NCBI GenBank assembly: GCA_002365595.1
Contig: DFAM01000019.1
Coordinates: forward strand, 22,658 to 59,393
Source: Acinetobacter sp. UBA3106
GTDB lineage: Bacteria > Pseudomonadota > Gammaproteobacteria > Pseudomonadales > Moraxellaceae
Reading direction: 5' to 3'
Length of the DNA: 36,736 nucleotides
Shown: one piece after another, positions 24,298 through 33,404 of the stretch
Numbering within the stretch: position 1 is the first letter of the stretch
How the letters are laid out: each line of letters begins with the position of its first letter
Notes under the pieces: generated by a model
What the model saw: the letters and a program-made list of their open reading frames with translations, nothing else
Told to the model about the DNA's origin: nothing
The model's database searches: none
Position numbers and translations under genes: made by a program

Positions 24298-24303
24298 ATT
24301 ATA
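24298..24303 (-). promoter_or_regulatory. Candidate -10 element for typA
   Basis: Exact TATAAT on minus, 33 nt before the typA ATG, preceded by TCTG. No clear -35 at 17 nt, so recognition may rely on the preceding TG. Confidence 0.4.
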
Positions 24304-24438
24304 CAGAAAAAACTAAACTTTTAGTAGTGACTGTTTATTGATGGTTACAAGTTTTTTTGACTAATACCGTGGTTTTTGGTTTGTAAACTCCTGTAACTCG
24401 ATTAGAATAACGGCAAATTGCTGCTGTACCATCCTTAC

Positions 24439-25809
24439 ATGTCTGATTTAAAAAACTCTCCCGAGCCACAGGATCGTCTTGATTTGGTCTACGGATTAAA
24501 CGATCAACCCAAACCATTCATCGCTTTTTTAGCTGCTTTGCAACATCTACTTGCGATTATTGTCCCGATTGTCACCCCCGGATTGCTCATCTGCTTAGCG
24601 CTTGGTGTTTCAAAAGAAGACACCAACATGATTCTTTCCATGTCTCTGGTGATTTCGGGTATTGCAACCTTCCTGCAATGTAAAAAAGTCGGACCTTTTG
24701 GTGCAGGCCTTTTAATTGTTCAAGGCACCAGTTTTAACTTTATTGGTCCTATTATCGGGATTGGTTCAGCGATGGTCGCTGCTGGTACACCAGTTGAAGC
24801 AGTAATGGCGTCTATTTTTGGAGTGGTGATTGCAGGCTCATTTATTGAAATGGGTGTGTCACGCATTTTACCGTGGATCAAAAAACTGATTACCCCACTG
24901 GTCACAGGTATTGTGGTACTGCTGATTGGTTTGACCTTAATTAAAGAAGGTTTAATCAGTATGGGTGGCGGTTATCAGGCCATGGGTGATAAAACCTTTG
25001 CCAATGCAGACAACCTGATCATGTCATGTACGGTACTGGCGATTATTATTATCTTGAACCGTATCCGTATTACCTGGATTAAAAGTTCAGCCATTCTGAT
25101 TGCCTTGATTATTGGTTATGCACTTGCCGGCTTTATGGGTCATCTGGATTTTTCAGGCTTGAAAGATGCACCGCTAGTTCAGATTCCAACCCCAATGCAT
25201 TTTGGTTTAAGCTTCTCTTGGAGTCTGTTTATTCCAATGGCATTTATCTATCTGGTCACGTCACTAGAAGCGATTGGTGACATTACTGCAACGTCAAAAA
25301 TTTCCAATCAGCCAGTTGACGGTCCAGTATGGATGGAACGTATTAAAGGTGGGGTGCTGGTTAATGGTGCCAACTCTCTACTTGCAGGTTTATTCAATAC
25401 TTTCCCAAGTTCTGTATTTGCACAAAATAATGGTGTGATTCAGCTTACTGGGGTGGCGAGCCGCTACGTGGGTATCTGGATTGCTGCACTCCTAGTTATT
25501 CTGGGACTACTTCCAGCAGTTGCAGGCGTGATTCAAGCTGTTCCGCAGGCTGTATTGGGTGGTGCTGTCATGGTCATGTTTGGTGCAGTAGCTGCCTCTG
25601 GTATTAATATCCTTTCAGGCACTCATCTTGATCGCCGTGCCCTACTGATTATTGCCATTTCTTTGGCACTCGGTTTGGGTGTTGCACAAGTGCCACAAAT
25701 TTTAGAACATCTTCCTGAATTATTTCGTAACATCTTTAGTTCTGGTGTTGCGACTGGCGGTATTGCAGCATTGCTTTTAAATATTATTCTTCCTGAATCG
25801 AAGAAATAA
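24439..25809 (+). CDS. NCS2-family purine/xanthine permease
   Basis: 456 residues, about 14 membrane helices. Family motifs: VQGTSFNFIGPIIGIG in TM3; the substrate-binding SLEAIGDITATSKIS with the conserved Glu and Asp in TM8; and NTFPSSVFAQNNGVIQLTGV in TM10. The QNNGVI form is that of xanthine/uric-acid symporters rather than UraA uracil carriers, so a purine substrate is inferred. The ATG at 24439 (MSDLKNS) is preferred over an in-frame TTG 7 codons earlier; neither has a good SD. TTGACT at 24357 is a possible -35. It is divergent from typA and closed by a perfect terminator. Confidence 0.9.
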   Translation: MSDLKNSPEPQDRLDLVYGLNDQPKPFIAFLAALQHLLAIIVPIVTPGLLICLALGVSKEDTNMILSMSLVISGIATFLQCKKVGPFGAGLLIVQGTSFNFIGPIIGIGSAMVAAGTPVEAVMASIFGVVIAGSFIEMGVSRILPWIKKLITPLVTGIVVLLIGLTLIKEGLISMGGGYQAMGDKTFANADNLIMSCTVLAIIIILNRIRITWIKSSAILIALIIGYALAGFMGHLDFSGLKDAPLVQIPTPMHFGLSFSWSLFIPMAFIYLVTSLEAIGDITATSKISNQPVDGPVWMERIKGGVLVNGANSLLAGLFNTFPSSVFAQNNGVIQLTGVASRYVGIWIAALLVILGLLPAVAGVIQAVPQAVLGGAVMVMFGAVAASGINILSGTHLDRRALLIIAISLALGLGVAQVPQILEHLPELFRNIFSSGVATGGIAALLLNIILPESKK

Positions 25810-25825
25810 TTTCATTTCAGCATCA

Positions 25826-25857
25826 ACTCTGCCCAGCATTGTCTGGGCAGAGTTTTT
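25826..25857 (+). terminator. Intrinsic terminator after the purine permease
   Basis: CTCTGCCCAG/CTGGGCAGAG, a perfect 10-bp stem with loop CATTGT, then TTTTT. It separates the permease from rsmC 18 nt farther on. Confidence 0.93.
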
Positions 25858-25874
25858 CAATGGCGAGATAAAAA

Positions 25875-26900
25875 ATGGATCCAAGAAGTGAAGTTGTCAT
25901 TCGGCAGCATGAATATCTTTCTGGACGTGTGCTTCTGGTAAATGCACCTACGGATGATTTACTTTCCAATCTAGAGAAAGACATCAGCCCATGTTTATGG
26001 ACATGGAATTATAATGAATTTCAATATTTTCAGTCGCAGCAGGCCAATGTTCATTTTGGTGTAGATCTTCCTGAAGGCAGTTTTGACCAGGCCATTATTT
26101 TTGTGCCCAAGTCTAAGGAACTCTTAAATTATCTGCTGCACAATGTAGTCAGCCGTTTAGGTTTGGGAGCATCAATTTTCCTGGTCGGTGAAAAGAAAGG
26201 CGGTGTCGAACGCGCTTCGAAACAGTTACAGCCTTATGGTAAAATTCTTAAACTGGATAGCGCACGCCATTGCCAAATGTGGCAAGTCACCGTTGAATCC
26301 ACCGTGAAAGAAAAAGCTCTGGCAGATTGGGCACAACAATATACCGTTGCAACGCCTAAAGGGGATTTAAGCATTTGTGCTTTACCTGGTGTATTTAGCC
26401 AAAATCGTTTAGATGTCGGTACAGCGGTATTTTTACCATTTTTATCTCAAGTCACTTCAGGTAAAATTGCCGACTTTGGTTGTGGTGCCGGAGTGATCAG
26501 TGCTTATCTGGCGAAACTGAATCCAAAAAACCGTATTTTTGCGATGGATGTCGATGCTTTTGCCTTAGCTTCTACCCGCATGACTTTTGAAAAAAACAGC
26601 CTATCACCAGAACAGCTGGAAATTACAGCGGTGACAGGCATTGAAGATGCGCCGCTTTTCTTGCATGCCATTGTCAGCAATCCCCCTTTTCATCAAGGCA
26701 TTCAGACCAATTACGATGCCAGTGAAAACTTGTGTAAGACGTCACGCCGGCATTTAAAATCGGGTGGTGAATTATGGATTGTGGCAAACCGTTTTTTAAA
26801 TTATCCATTACTCATTGAACAAAGCTTTGGCCAGTGTACAACCAAAGCAGATCAACAAGGCTTTAAAGTGCTGTTCGCTAGCACTGAAAAGAAATCTTAA
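25875..26900 (+). CDS. rsmC: 16S rRNA (guanine-1207-N2)-methyltransferase
   Basis: 341 residues with the RsmC layout: an N-terminal degenerate methyltransferase-like domain (1-165), then a catalytic Rossmann domain with the SAM-binding loop ADFGCGAGVISAYLAK (about residue 198) and the N2-guanine signature SNPPFHQG (about 272). It methylates G1207 in helix 34 of the small subunit. The N-terminus MDPRSEVVIRQHEYLSGRVL matches RsmC. Its stop overlaps the SD of the following permease, so the two genes should be co-translated. Confidence 0.92.
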   Translation: MDPRSEVVIRQHEYLSGRVLLVNAPTDDLLSNLEKDISPCLWTWNYNEFQYFQSQQANVHFGVDLPEGSFDQAIIFVPKSKELLNYLLHNVVSRLGLGASIFLVGEKKGGVERASKQLQPYGKILKLDSARHCQMWQVTVESTVKEKALADWAQQYTVATPKGDLSICALPGVFSQNRLDVGTAVFLPFLSQVTSGKIADFGCGAGVISAYLAKLNPKNRIFAMDVDAFALASTRMTFEKNSLSPEQLEITAVTGIEDAPLFLHAIVSNPPFHQGIQTNYDASENLCKTSRRHLKSGGELWIVANRFLNYPLLIEQSFGQCTTKADQQGFKVLFASTEKKS

Positions 26901-26910
26901 GGAACAACGG

Positions 26911-28377
26911 ATGAGCGAAACTCAATCTGCACATTTAAAGCGTAAGCTGGGTGCACGTCATTTGAATATGATCGCCATTGGTGGTTCTATCGGTACAGGC
27001 TTATTCCTGGCTTCTGGTGCAACAATTGCTAATGCCGGTCCGGGCGGTGCTTTACTGGCTTACTGTCTGATTGGGATCATGATTTATTTCTTGATGACCA
27101 GTCTGGGGGAGCTTGCGACACATAATCCAACTTCAGGTGCCTTTTTTACTTATGGTACCAAATATGTTGAAGGTGGTTTTGGATTCGCCTTAGGCTGGAA
27201 CTATTGGTACAACTGGGCCATTACCGTTGCTTTTGAGCTGGTTGCGGTTCAGTTTATTATGAAATTCTGGTTTCCTGATATTCCCGGATTCTACTGGAGT
27301 GCCATTTTTCTTGCCGTGATTTTTGCCATTAACTCGCTCACAGTGAAAGGCTTTGGTGAAAGTGAATTTTTATTTTCACTGGTTAAAGTGATTGCCATTA
27401 TTGTCTTTATCATTATTGGCATGGCCATGATTGTCAAAATCATGCTGACTCCGAATATGCTGACTTTTGCCAACTGGACCAAAGGTGAAGCTCCTTTTGT
27501 CGGCGGCTTTCAAGCGCTAATCGGGGTTGCCATGATTGCCGGATTCTCCTTCCAGGGCACCGAAATGGTTGGTGTTGCCGCAGGTGAATCCAAAAATCCC
27601 AAAAAGACCATTCCCATTGCGATTAAACAGATTTTCTGGCGAATTTTACTGTTTTATGTCGTGTGTATTTTCATTATCGGCACTTTGGTGGCCTATGATG
27701 ATCCTCGTCTTTTACAAGCTGCATCAAGCGAAGACATTACCTTATCGCCCTTTACCTTGTTATACGAACAGGCTGGATTTGCCTTTGCAGCCAGTTTGAT
27801 GAATGCGGTGATTTTAACTGCCATTTTATCTGCAGGTAATTCAGGCATGTATTCTTCTACCCGCATGCTGTTTGATATGGCACGTAAAGGCAGTGCGCCA
27901 AAATTATTCGCACGTCTGGACCGCCGTGGCGTACCAATGAATGCCCTCTATGCCACCACTGCAATTGCAGCGCTTTGCTTCTTGACCACCTTTATTGGTG
28001 AACAACAAGTATTTAACTGGTTGTTAAATATGTCAGGCATGTGCGGATTTATTGTCTGGCTGGGAATTGCCATTTCACACTACCGTTTCCGGAAAGGTTA
28101 TTTGGCACAAGGTTATAAACTGGAAGATCTAGCCTATAAAGCCAAGTTTTTCCCATTTGCCCCTTGGTTTGCATTTATCCTGTGTTCAATCATTATTCTG
28201 GGTCAAAACTACGAAGCGCTTATTGGTGGAAAAGTTGATTGGTTAGGTTTGCTATCTACTTATATTAGTATTCCACTATTCTTGGTGATTTGGTTAGGTT
28301 ATAAGTGGAAAAACAAAACCAAATTAGTTGCTTATCAAGATATGGATGTTAAACCCATGAATCCCGATCAGGACTAA
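26911..28377 (+). CDS. lysP: Amino-acid permease, LysP-like (APC superfamily)
   Basis: 488 residues and 12 membrane helices. The first helix has the APC substrate motif MIAIGGSIGTGLFLASG; the central AGFSFQGTEMVGVAAGES and NAVILTAILSAGNSGMYSSTRM, and the C-terminal LGIAISHYRFRKGY, align closely with E. coli LysP (lysine-proton symporter) from memory. Lysine is therefore the likely substrate, with other basic or aromatic amino acids possible. The start ATG has AAGGA overlapping the rsmC stop; longer in-frame starts lie inside rsmC and are rejected. A strong terminator follows. Confidence 0.87.
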   Translation: MSETQSAHLKRKLGARHLNMIAIGGSIGTGLFLASGATIANAGPGGALLAYCLIGIMIYFLMTSLGELATHNPTSGAFFTYGTKYVEGGFGFALGWNYWYNWAITVAFELVAVQFIMKFWFPDIPGFYWSAIFLAVIFAINSLTVKGFGESEFLFSLVKVIAIIVFIIIGMAMIVKIMLTPNMLTFANWTKGEAPFVGGFQALIGVAMIAGFSFQGTEMVGVAAGESKNPKKTIPIAIKQIFWRILLFYVVCIFIIGTLVAYDDPRLLQAASSEDITLSPFTLLYEQAGFAFAASLMNAVILTAILSAGNSGMYSSTRMLFDMARKGSAPKLFARLDRRGVPMNALYATTAIAALCFLTTFIGEQQVFNWLLNMSGMCGFIVWLGIAISHYRFRKGYLAQGYKLEDLAYKAKFFPFAPWFAFILCSIIILGQNYEALIGGKVDWLGLLSTYISIPLFLVIWLGYKWKNKTKLVAYQDMDVKPMNPDQD

Positions 28378-28388
28378 ATCTGGTATTC

Positions 28389-28417
28389 AAAAAAAACAGC
28401 CTTCGGGCTGTTTTTTT
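28389..28417. terminator. Bidirectional intrinsic terminator
   Basis: AAACAGCC-TTCG-GGCTGTTT with A and T tracts on both sides. It lies between lysP (plus) and the hydrolase (minus). Confidence 0.93.
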
Positions 28418-28430
28418 ATGTGTGTCACCG

Positions 28431-29258
28431 TCAGTGATTTGCCAGAAACTCCTTCAAAACAAAGCTGACTTCATTTTTATGGGTGGTACATAGTCCATGT
28501 GGCGCTCCCTTAATTTGCTCTTCTACACCCTGTTGTAGAAGTTTGACTGTCTGCTGACTACAAATTTCGGGTGGTACGATTTCATCGGCAGTCCCATACA
28601 GCACCAAAGTAGGAATCGTGATTTGTTTTAAATCTTCACGTAAATCTGTTTCTGAAAATGCGTGGATACAGTCGTAATGAGCCTTGATTGAACCTTGCAT
28701 TGCAATACGCCAAAAATTTTGTATCACACCTTCCGAGGTTTTATTTAAAAGTTTGTCATAGCCATAAAACTGTTTGGCAAAATCTAGATAAAAATCAGCT
28801 CTGTTATCGAGTAAATTTGCCCGCATTTCATCAAAAATATCTGGATCAACGCCATGTGGATTATCATCTCGCCAAATCAGTAAGGGAGTAACAGCCGCAA
28901 TCAAGGCCAGTTTAGTGACTTTATTTTGGCCATATTTTGCCGTATAACGGGTGACCACTGCCCCACCAGTAGAATGTCCAACTAAAGCAAATTCAGTTAA
29001 ACCGAGGTGCTCAATAAGTTGATGCATATCTTGCGCATATTGATCAATAGTATGTCCAGTCCAAGGCTGACTCGACCGTCCATGACCACGCCGATCAAAT
29101 GCAATGACCCGATAACCATGCTCAGCAAGAAACAACATTTGATCTTCAAAAGCATCACTGGATAAAGGCCATCCATGGGAAAAGACCACTACGGGACCAT
29201 TGCCCCAATCCTTATAATAAATCGAGGTTCCATCTGTGGTGGTTAACATTTGCGTCAT
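28431..29258 (-). CDS. Alpha/beta hydrolase, non-haem chloroperoxidase/esterase type
   Basis: 275 residues. The catalytic triad is visible: Ser96 in GHSTGG, Asp in the late GTADEIVP loop, and His in APHGLCTTH near the C-terminus. SHGWPLSSDAFEDQM supplies the oxyanion HG(W), and FDRRGHGRSSQPW is typical of cofactor-free haloperoxidases and related esterases. Perhydrolase/halogenase activity in this family is usually incidental; the natural ester substrate is unknown. No signal peptide, so cytosolic. Single gene. Confidence 0.88.
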   Translation of the reverse strand: MTQMLTTTDGTSIYYKDWGNGPVVVFSHGWPLSSDAFEDQMLFLAEHGYRVIAFDRRGHGRSSQPWTGHTIDQYAQDMHQLIEHLGLTEFALVGHSTGGAVVTRYTAKYGQNKVTKLALIAAVTPLLIWRDDNPHGVDPDIFDEMRANLLDNRADFYLDFAKQFYGYDKLLNKTSEGVIQNFWRIAMQGSIKAHYDCIHAFSETDLREDLKQITIPTLVLYGTADEIVPPEICSQQTVKLLQQGVEEQIKGAPHGLCTTHKNEVSFVLKEFLANH

Positions 29259-29352
29259 TTTTTCACCCTCTTTTTATTGTGTATATGGGTGTTTATTAGA
29301 ACAAGATCAAAATAAAATTATGTATTAAACAAGTTATGCTTATGTAGCCCAT

Positions 29353-29382
29353 AAAAAAAAGCAGCCTTACGGCTGCTTTTTT
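29353..29382 (-). terminator. Intrinsic terminator of ompA
   Basis: AAGCAGCC-TTAC-GGCTGCTT hairpin with A and T tracts, 21 nt past the ompA stop. Confidence 0.92.
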
Positions 29383-29402
29383 CAAATCAGTTCAATAATG
29401 AA

Positions 29403-30473
29403 TTATTGAGCTGCAGGAGCTTGTTGAGCAGGTTCTGCAACAACAGTACGGCTACCAGAGATAGTCGCGAATACGCGACGGTTCATAGCACGGCCTTCTT
29501 TAGTGTTGTTGTCAGCAATCGGTTGATCCCAAGCGAAACCTTGAGTAGACAAACGAGCTGGATCTACATTGTATTCATTTACAAGTGAAGATTTAACAGA
29601 GTTAGCACGAGCTAAAGATAAACGTTCGTTCAATGCACGTGGACCAGTGTTATCTGTGTGACCTTCGATGCGAGCAGTAGCGTTTGGATATTCAACTAAC
29701 TTCTCAGCAACTTTAGCGATTTCTGGTTTGTATTGGTCTTTGATGTTTGATTTGTTTGTATCAAAGAACACACGAAGTTCCATGTTAAGGTCTTCAGTCA
29801 ACTCTTGTGGAGCTGGTTGAACTGGAGCTACAGGCTCAACTGGAGCGACTTCTACTACAGGGGCAGCAGGCTTCAAGTGACCGCCAAGAACTACGTTAAG
29901 ACCAGCTAAAGCTGTATAGTTCCAGAAATCTTCATCGACGTTATAAGTAGCACGAGCTTCAGTACGTAGCGATAAAGCATCGTTTAAGCGCCAGAAAGCA
30001 CCTAGACCAGCGTTACCCAAAGTACCTTCTTCTTCAAGACCACGACCTACACGGCCAACAGTATTGTCAAATTCATATTTATAGTGACCAGCACCTAATA
30101 ATACGTAAGGTTTGATTTTGCTGTCATAATTTTTAGTGATCAAATCAGAAGTAGCATAGAAGTTACCATTGATTTGAGTTTGCTTGTATTCAGAACCTGC
30201 AGGAACGCCAAGGCCTTCTACATCACCTTTCACTTGGTTATATTCAGCTTCAAAGCCTAACCATGGAGTTAATTCAACACCCAGTGCTGCACCAACGAAT
30301 AAATCGTCTTGAATTTCAGGAGCACTTGTTAAATCACCTTTATCACCCGCATTGTTGTGTTGAGTGTCTTGGAAAGTGTAACCAAGCATTAATGGAGTAA
30401 CAGTTACGCCAGCGTTAGCAGCTGCTAAAGGTGCAGCAACGAGCATTGCTAAAGCAATACGACTCATTTTCAT
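29403..30473 (-). CDS. ompA: Outer-membrane protein OmpA (Acinetobacter type, 356 aa)
   Basis: The major structural porin and adhesin-like protein. Signal peptide MKMSRIALAMLVAAPLAAAN-A, then an eight-strand barrel (about 22-200), a Pro/Val/Ala hinge (PVVEVAPVEPVAPVQPAPQ), and a C-terminal OmpA domain that holds peptidoglycan. The binding Asp and Arg lie in IEGHTDNTGPRALNERLSLA. 356 residues equals the A. baumannii protein. The start is set by GGAGGAT 6 nt upstream; the in-frame codons before it cut through the SD. A candidate promoter about 150 nt upstream gives a long leader that may be a site of small-RNA or mRNA-stability control. Confidence 0.96.
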   Translation of the reverse strand: MKMSRIALAMLVAAPLAAANAGVTVTPLMLGYTFQDTQHNNAGDKGDLTSAPEIQDDLFVGAALGVELTPWLGFEAEYNQVKGDVEGLGVPAGSEYKQTQINGNFYATSDLITKNYDSKIKPYVLLGAGHYKYEFDNTVGRVGRGLEEEGTLGNAGLGAFWRLNDALSLRTEARATYNVDEDFWNYTALAGLNVVLGGHLKPAAPVVEVAPVEPVAPVQPAPQELTEDLNMELRVFFDTNKSNIKDQYKPEIAKVAEKLVEYPNATARIEGHTDNTGPRALNERLSLARANSVKSSLVNEYNVDPARLSTQGFAWDQPIADNNTKEGRAMNRRVFATISGSRTVVAEPAQQAPAAQ

Positions 30474-30847
30474 GGATTTATCCTCCAGAGATAACAATTG
30501 TTGTTCAAGCTCAAGCCTAGAATTTGACTATTTCTGAGATAGGCTTTCTTTTACCCCAGTTTTATTCTTAAGCTATTCACAGTGAATCATACAAACACTT
30601 TATTTTTTTTCCAAGTGCTTGATAATTTTAATCAAGTAAATTATTGACAAAATTACTTACAATTTCCGTTGTAATTCGGTAATTTTTTACTCAATTTATT
30701 CTTATGAATAGCTTATTGTCACTTGCAAATTATTTTAACAGCTTTCTTAAAAGTTAAGTAATAAATATTACCAACAAAAAACAATTAAAAAACAAAATAT
30801 TAATAACACAAATAATTAAAAAAAAATATCTTACAGGATCACTTTAA
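30474..30847. other. AT-rich divergent region between ompA and the pseudopilin
   Basis: About 370 nt without genes. It contains the long ompA leader (minus) and the pseudopilin promoter (plus). No terminator, repeat or RNA motif was recognised. Confidence 0.5.
30622..30650 (-). promoter_or_regulatory. Candidate ompA promoter
   Basis: On minus: TTGTCA (30650-30645), 17 nt, AATTAT (30627-30622). Five of six and four of six consensus matches. It predicts an untranslated leader of about 140 nt. Confidence 0.4.
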
Positions 30848-31369
30848 ATGCTTTTTCAACAAAAAAATGGTTTTACATTAATTGAGCTAATTGTCACTTT
30901 GGCTATTTTTGCAATTCTGGCTACCATTGCTTTGCCTTATTTTCAAGAAATGAAAGCTAAACAGGAAGTCAACGACACCACAAACAAACTGATTTCAACA
31001 ATTCATTTAGCCAAAACTCAAGCTGCTCTTTATCATACCAATGTAGTACTGTGCCCAAGTCAAAATAAGGTGAATTGTCAAACAAACCAATGGACTGCCG
31101 GTTTACTTGTTTTCCTGGATAGCAATAAAAATAGACAAATTGATACAGGCGAAAAAATAATTTATACAGAATCAACCAATTTAAAATATGGGCATTTAGA
31201 CTGGAGAGGGACTTTAAGTGTTCCCAGCTTAACTTTTCAAGCCGAAAATGGTCTTCCTATAGGTTCAAATGGCAGCTTTTATTACTGTTCAATATTGTCC
31301 GATCATCACAAAAAACTGGTTCTTAGTGCAATGGGGCATATGCGGATAGAAAACCTGTCTATCTGCTAA
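30848..31369 (+). CDS. Type IV pilin-like protein, GspH/FimT family
   Basis: 173 residues. Prepilin signature MLFQQKNG-FTLIELIVTLAI: short basic leader, cleavage after Gly8, Phe9 N-methylated and Glu13 conserved, then a hydrophobic helix. The globular part has the GspH/FimT pattern: VVLCPSQNKVNC, NQWTAGLLVFLDSNKNRQID, GSNGSFYYC, and terminal Cys that could form disulfides. Minor pilins of this type prime type IV pilus assembly and aid DNA uptake. It stands alone between ompA and a thiolase gene, away from any pilin cluster, so it works with components encoded elsewhere or is an orphan copy. Confidence 0.9.
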   Translation: MLFQQKNGFTLIELIVTLAIFAILATIALPYFQEMKAKQEVNDTTNKLISTIHLAKTQAALYHTNVVLCPSQNKVNCQTNQWTAGLLVFLDSNKNRQIDTGEKIIYTESTNLKYGHLDWRGTLSVPSLTFQAENGLPIGSNGSFYYCSILSDHHKKLVLSAMGHMRIENLSIC

Positions 31370-31483
31370 AAACTTATCAGTCTAAAGACGTAGTCTCCTC
31401 CCTCTTTATTCCGGCTCATTTTTCAATATACTGCTTAAGCTTGGAAAATAATTCCCTAAAAAGTAAATCTCGGAGAAAGAACA

Positions 31484-32659
31484 ATGACAGACATCGTAAT
31501 TGTAAATGGTGCACGTACCGCTATGGGCGGATTTCAAGGTAGCTTAGCCAGCGTAACAGCACCGGAACTTGGCGCAGCATCAATCAAGGAAGCGATTGCC
31601 CGTGCAGGCTTACAACCTACTGATGTCGAAGAAGTCATTATGGGCTGTGTTTTGCCTGCCGGCTTAAAACAGGGACCCGCACGTCAAGCGATGCGTAAAG
31701 CGGGGCTACCTGATTCAACAGGCGCAGTTACTATTAATAAGTTATGTGGTTCTGGGATGAAAGCCGTCATGCAAGCGGCTGACATGATTAAAGCCGGTTC
31801 TGCTGACATTGTGGTTGCGGGTGGCATGGAATCGATGACCAATGCACCGTATGTATTACCTAAAGCGCGCGGTGGCTTTCGCATGGGCCATGGTGAAATT
31901 AAAGACCATATGTTCTTGGATGGTTTGGAAGATGCAGAGACTGGTCGCTTGATGGGTTCTTTTGCGCAAGATATGGCAAATACACGTGGCTACACCCGTG
32001 AACAAATGGATGCCTTTGCAATTCGTTCATTAGAGCGCGCACAAAAAGCGGTGAATCAAGGCTACTTTGCCGATGAAATCGTGCCAGTTACGGTTTCTAC
32101 TCGCAAAGGTGATGTCGTTGTTGATAAAGATGAACAACCCTTCAATGCCAATATCGACAAGATTCCAACCTTACGCCCTGCATTTGCTAAAGATGGCACC
32201 ATTACTGCTGCCAATGCCAGCTCAATCTCAGATGGTGCCTCTGCCCTTGTGCTTACCTCAGGTGAAAATGCAGCAGCAAAAGGCTTAAAACCATTGGCTA
32301 AAATTGTCGCTTATGCTTCAAATTCACAACATCCTTCAGAATTTACCATTGCTCCAGTCGGTGCCATCCAAAAAGTGCTAAATAAAACCGGTTGGGATGC
32401 ACAGGACGTCGATCTATGGGAAATTAACGAAGCTTTTGCCATGGTGACCATGTGCCCAATGGATGACTTCAAGCTTGATCCTGAAAAAGTAAATATCAAC
32501 GGTGGTGCATGTGCACTCGGTCATCCTGTCGGTTCTACCGGTTCGCGTATTATCCTGACCTTGATCCATGCATTAAAACGCACAGGTGGCAAAAAAGGGA
32601 TTGCTGCACTCTGTATTGGTGGTGGTGAAGCGACTGCTGTGGCGATTGAATTGCTTTAA
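31484..32659 (+). CDS. Acetyl-CoA C-acetyltransferase (thiolase II)
   Basis: Condenses two acetyl-CoA to acetoacetyl-CoA or runs in reverse during fatty-acid or ketone-body breakdown. 391 residues with the nucleophile Cys88 (NKLCGSGMKAV), NEAFA, His347 (ALGHPVGSTGSR) and the base Cys377 (LCIGGGEA). The N-terminus MTDIVIVNGARTAMGGFQGS is typical of biosynthetic-type thiolases such as AtoB/PhaA. No partner genes (atoAD, phaB) are adjacent, so the pathway cannot be fixed. GGAGA precedes the ATG. Confidence 0.95.
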   Translation: MTDIVIVNGARTAMGGFQGSLASVTAPELGAASIKEAIARAGLQPTDVEEVIMGCVLPAGLKQGPARQAMRKAGLPDSTGAVTINKLCGSGMKAVMQAADMIKAGSADIVVAGGMESMTNAPYVLPKARGGFRMGHGEIKDHMFLDGLEDAETGRLMGSFAQDMANTRGYTREQMDAFAIRSLERAQKAVNQGYFADEIVPVTVSTRKGDVVVDKDEQPFNANIDKIPTLRPAFAKDGTITAANASSISDGASALVLTSGENAAAKGLKPLAKIVAYASNSQHPSEFTIAPVGAIQKVLNKTGWDAQDVDLWEINEAFAMVTMCPMDDFKLDPEKVNINGGACALGHPVGSTGSRIILTLIHALKRTGGKKGIAALCIGGGEATAVAIELL

Positions 32660-32737
32660 AAGAAATCTCCCTATAGTAAAGGTAAAGCAGTATTACTGTG
32701 CAAGAGATAGATTGATACATTGCTATAATTGAAAAAT

Positions 32738-32773
32738 AATCCTCCCCTAGCCCCTCCTTTACAAAAGGAGGGG
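32738..32773. repeat. C/G-tract palindromic repeat, relative of 21671-21742
   Basis: AATCCTCCCCTAG followed by CCCCTCCTTT-ACA-AAAGGAGGGG, a perfect 10-bp hairpin. It shares with 21671 the order AATCC, C-tract, TA, C-tract, TTT and the mirrored G-tract. Confidence 0.7.
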
Positions 32774-32780
32774 AAATTAT

Positions 32781-32807
32781 AAATCCCTCCACATGCAGGG
32801 ATTTTTT
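32781..32807 (+). terminator. Intrinsic terminator after the thiolase
   Basis: AAATCCCT/AGGGATTT around CCACATGC with a following T-run, about 120 nt beyond the thiolase stop. It may be part of the adjacent repeat. Confidence 0.7.
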
Positions 32808-32893
32808 ATTCTTACATTTTCTTATATTTTTATTCTCAAAATTTAGTTAAGCCTGTTAAATTAGAACCATAAAAACAACAACAAAGGTGCGCT

Positions 32894-33343
32894 ATGCAAC
32901 TCAATCATTATCTTAATTTTCAGGGTGAAACCGAAGCAGCTTTTAATTTTTATAAATCTGTTTTTGGTGGTGAATTTTCAACTCTTACCCGTTATGGTGA
33001 AATGCCCTCTGAACAAGGCAAAACACTTTCTGAAACCGATAAAAATCTTATTCTGCATGTATCATTACCAATTAATGCATTTATGGAGTTAATGGGATCT
33101 GATACCAGCACTCAATTCTGTGCGCAAAACAATGCTGCGCTCAATAAAGGGAATAACCACTATATTTCAATTAATTTGCATGCCCATGAACAAGATAAAG
33201 CTAAACGCTTATTTGATGCTTTATCGGTGAATGCACAAATTGAAATGCCTTTAGAAAAGACATTCTGGGGTGCGCTCTACGGTGCACTTACCGATCAGTT
33301 TGGGATTAAATGGATGGTGAATTGTCAGCTTGAAGCCATGTAA
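32894..33343 (+). CDS. VOC-superfamily protein, PhnB-like
   Basis: 149 residues with the PhnB/3-demethylubiquinone-methyltransferase-like layout: QLNHYLNFQGETEAAFNFYK, FGGEFSTLTRYGEMP, LHVSLPINAFMELMGSD, then GNNHYISINLHA in the second half and the end QFGIKWMVN. Paired beta-alpha-beta-beta-beta units form the vicinal-oxygen-chelate fold. Activity is unknown for most such proteins, and metal ligands cannot be fixed here. AAGGTG precedes the ATG. Single gene, closed by a shared terminator. Confidence 0.88.
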   Translation: MQLNHYLNFQGETEAAFNFYKSVFGGEFSTLTRYGEMPSEQGKTLSETDKNLILHVSLPINAFMELMGSDTSTQFCAQNNAALNKGNNHYISINLHAHEQDKAKRLFDALSVNAQIEMPLEKTFWGALYGALTDQFGIKWMVNCQLEAM

Positions 33344-33355
33344 ATGTTCCAAACT

Positions 33356-33382
33356 TAAAAAGCCTCCATATGGAGGCTTTTT
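33356..33382. terminator. Bidirectional intrinsic terminator
   Basis: AAAAAGCCTCC-ATAT-GGAGGCTTTTT, shared by the VOC gene (plus) and the DUF934 gene (minus). Confidence 0.93.
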
Positions 33383-33404
33383 AACTTGAGCTTAATCAAT
33401 GAGA

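Noticed and set aside
32550..32792. 80-codon minus frame covering the thiolase end and the repeat
   Set aside because: Overlaps the conserved thiolase C-terminus and reads through the G/C palindrome; no sign of a real protein.
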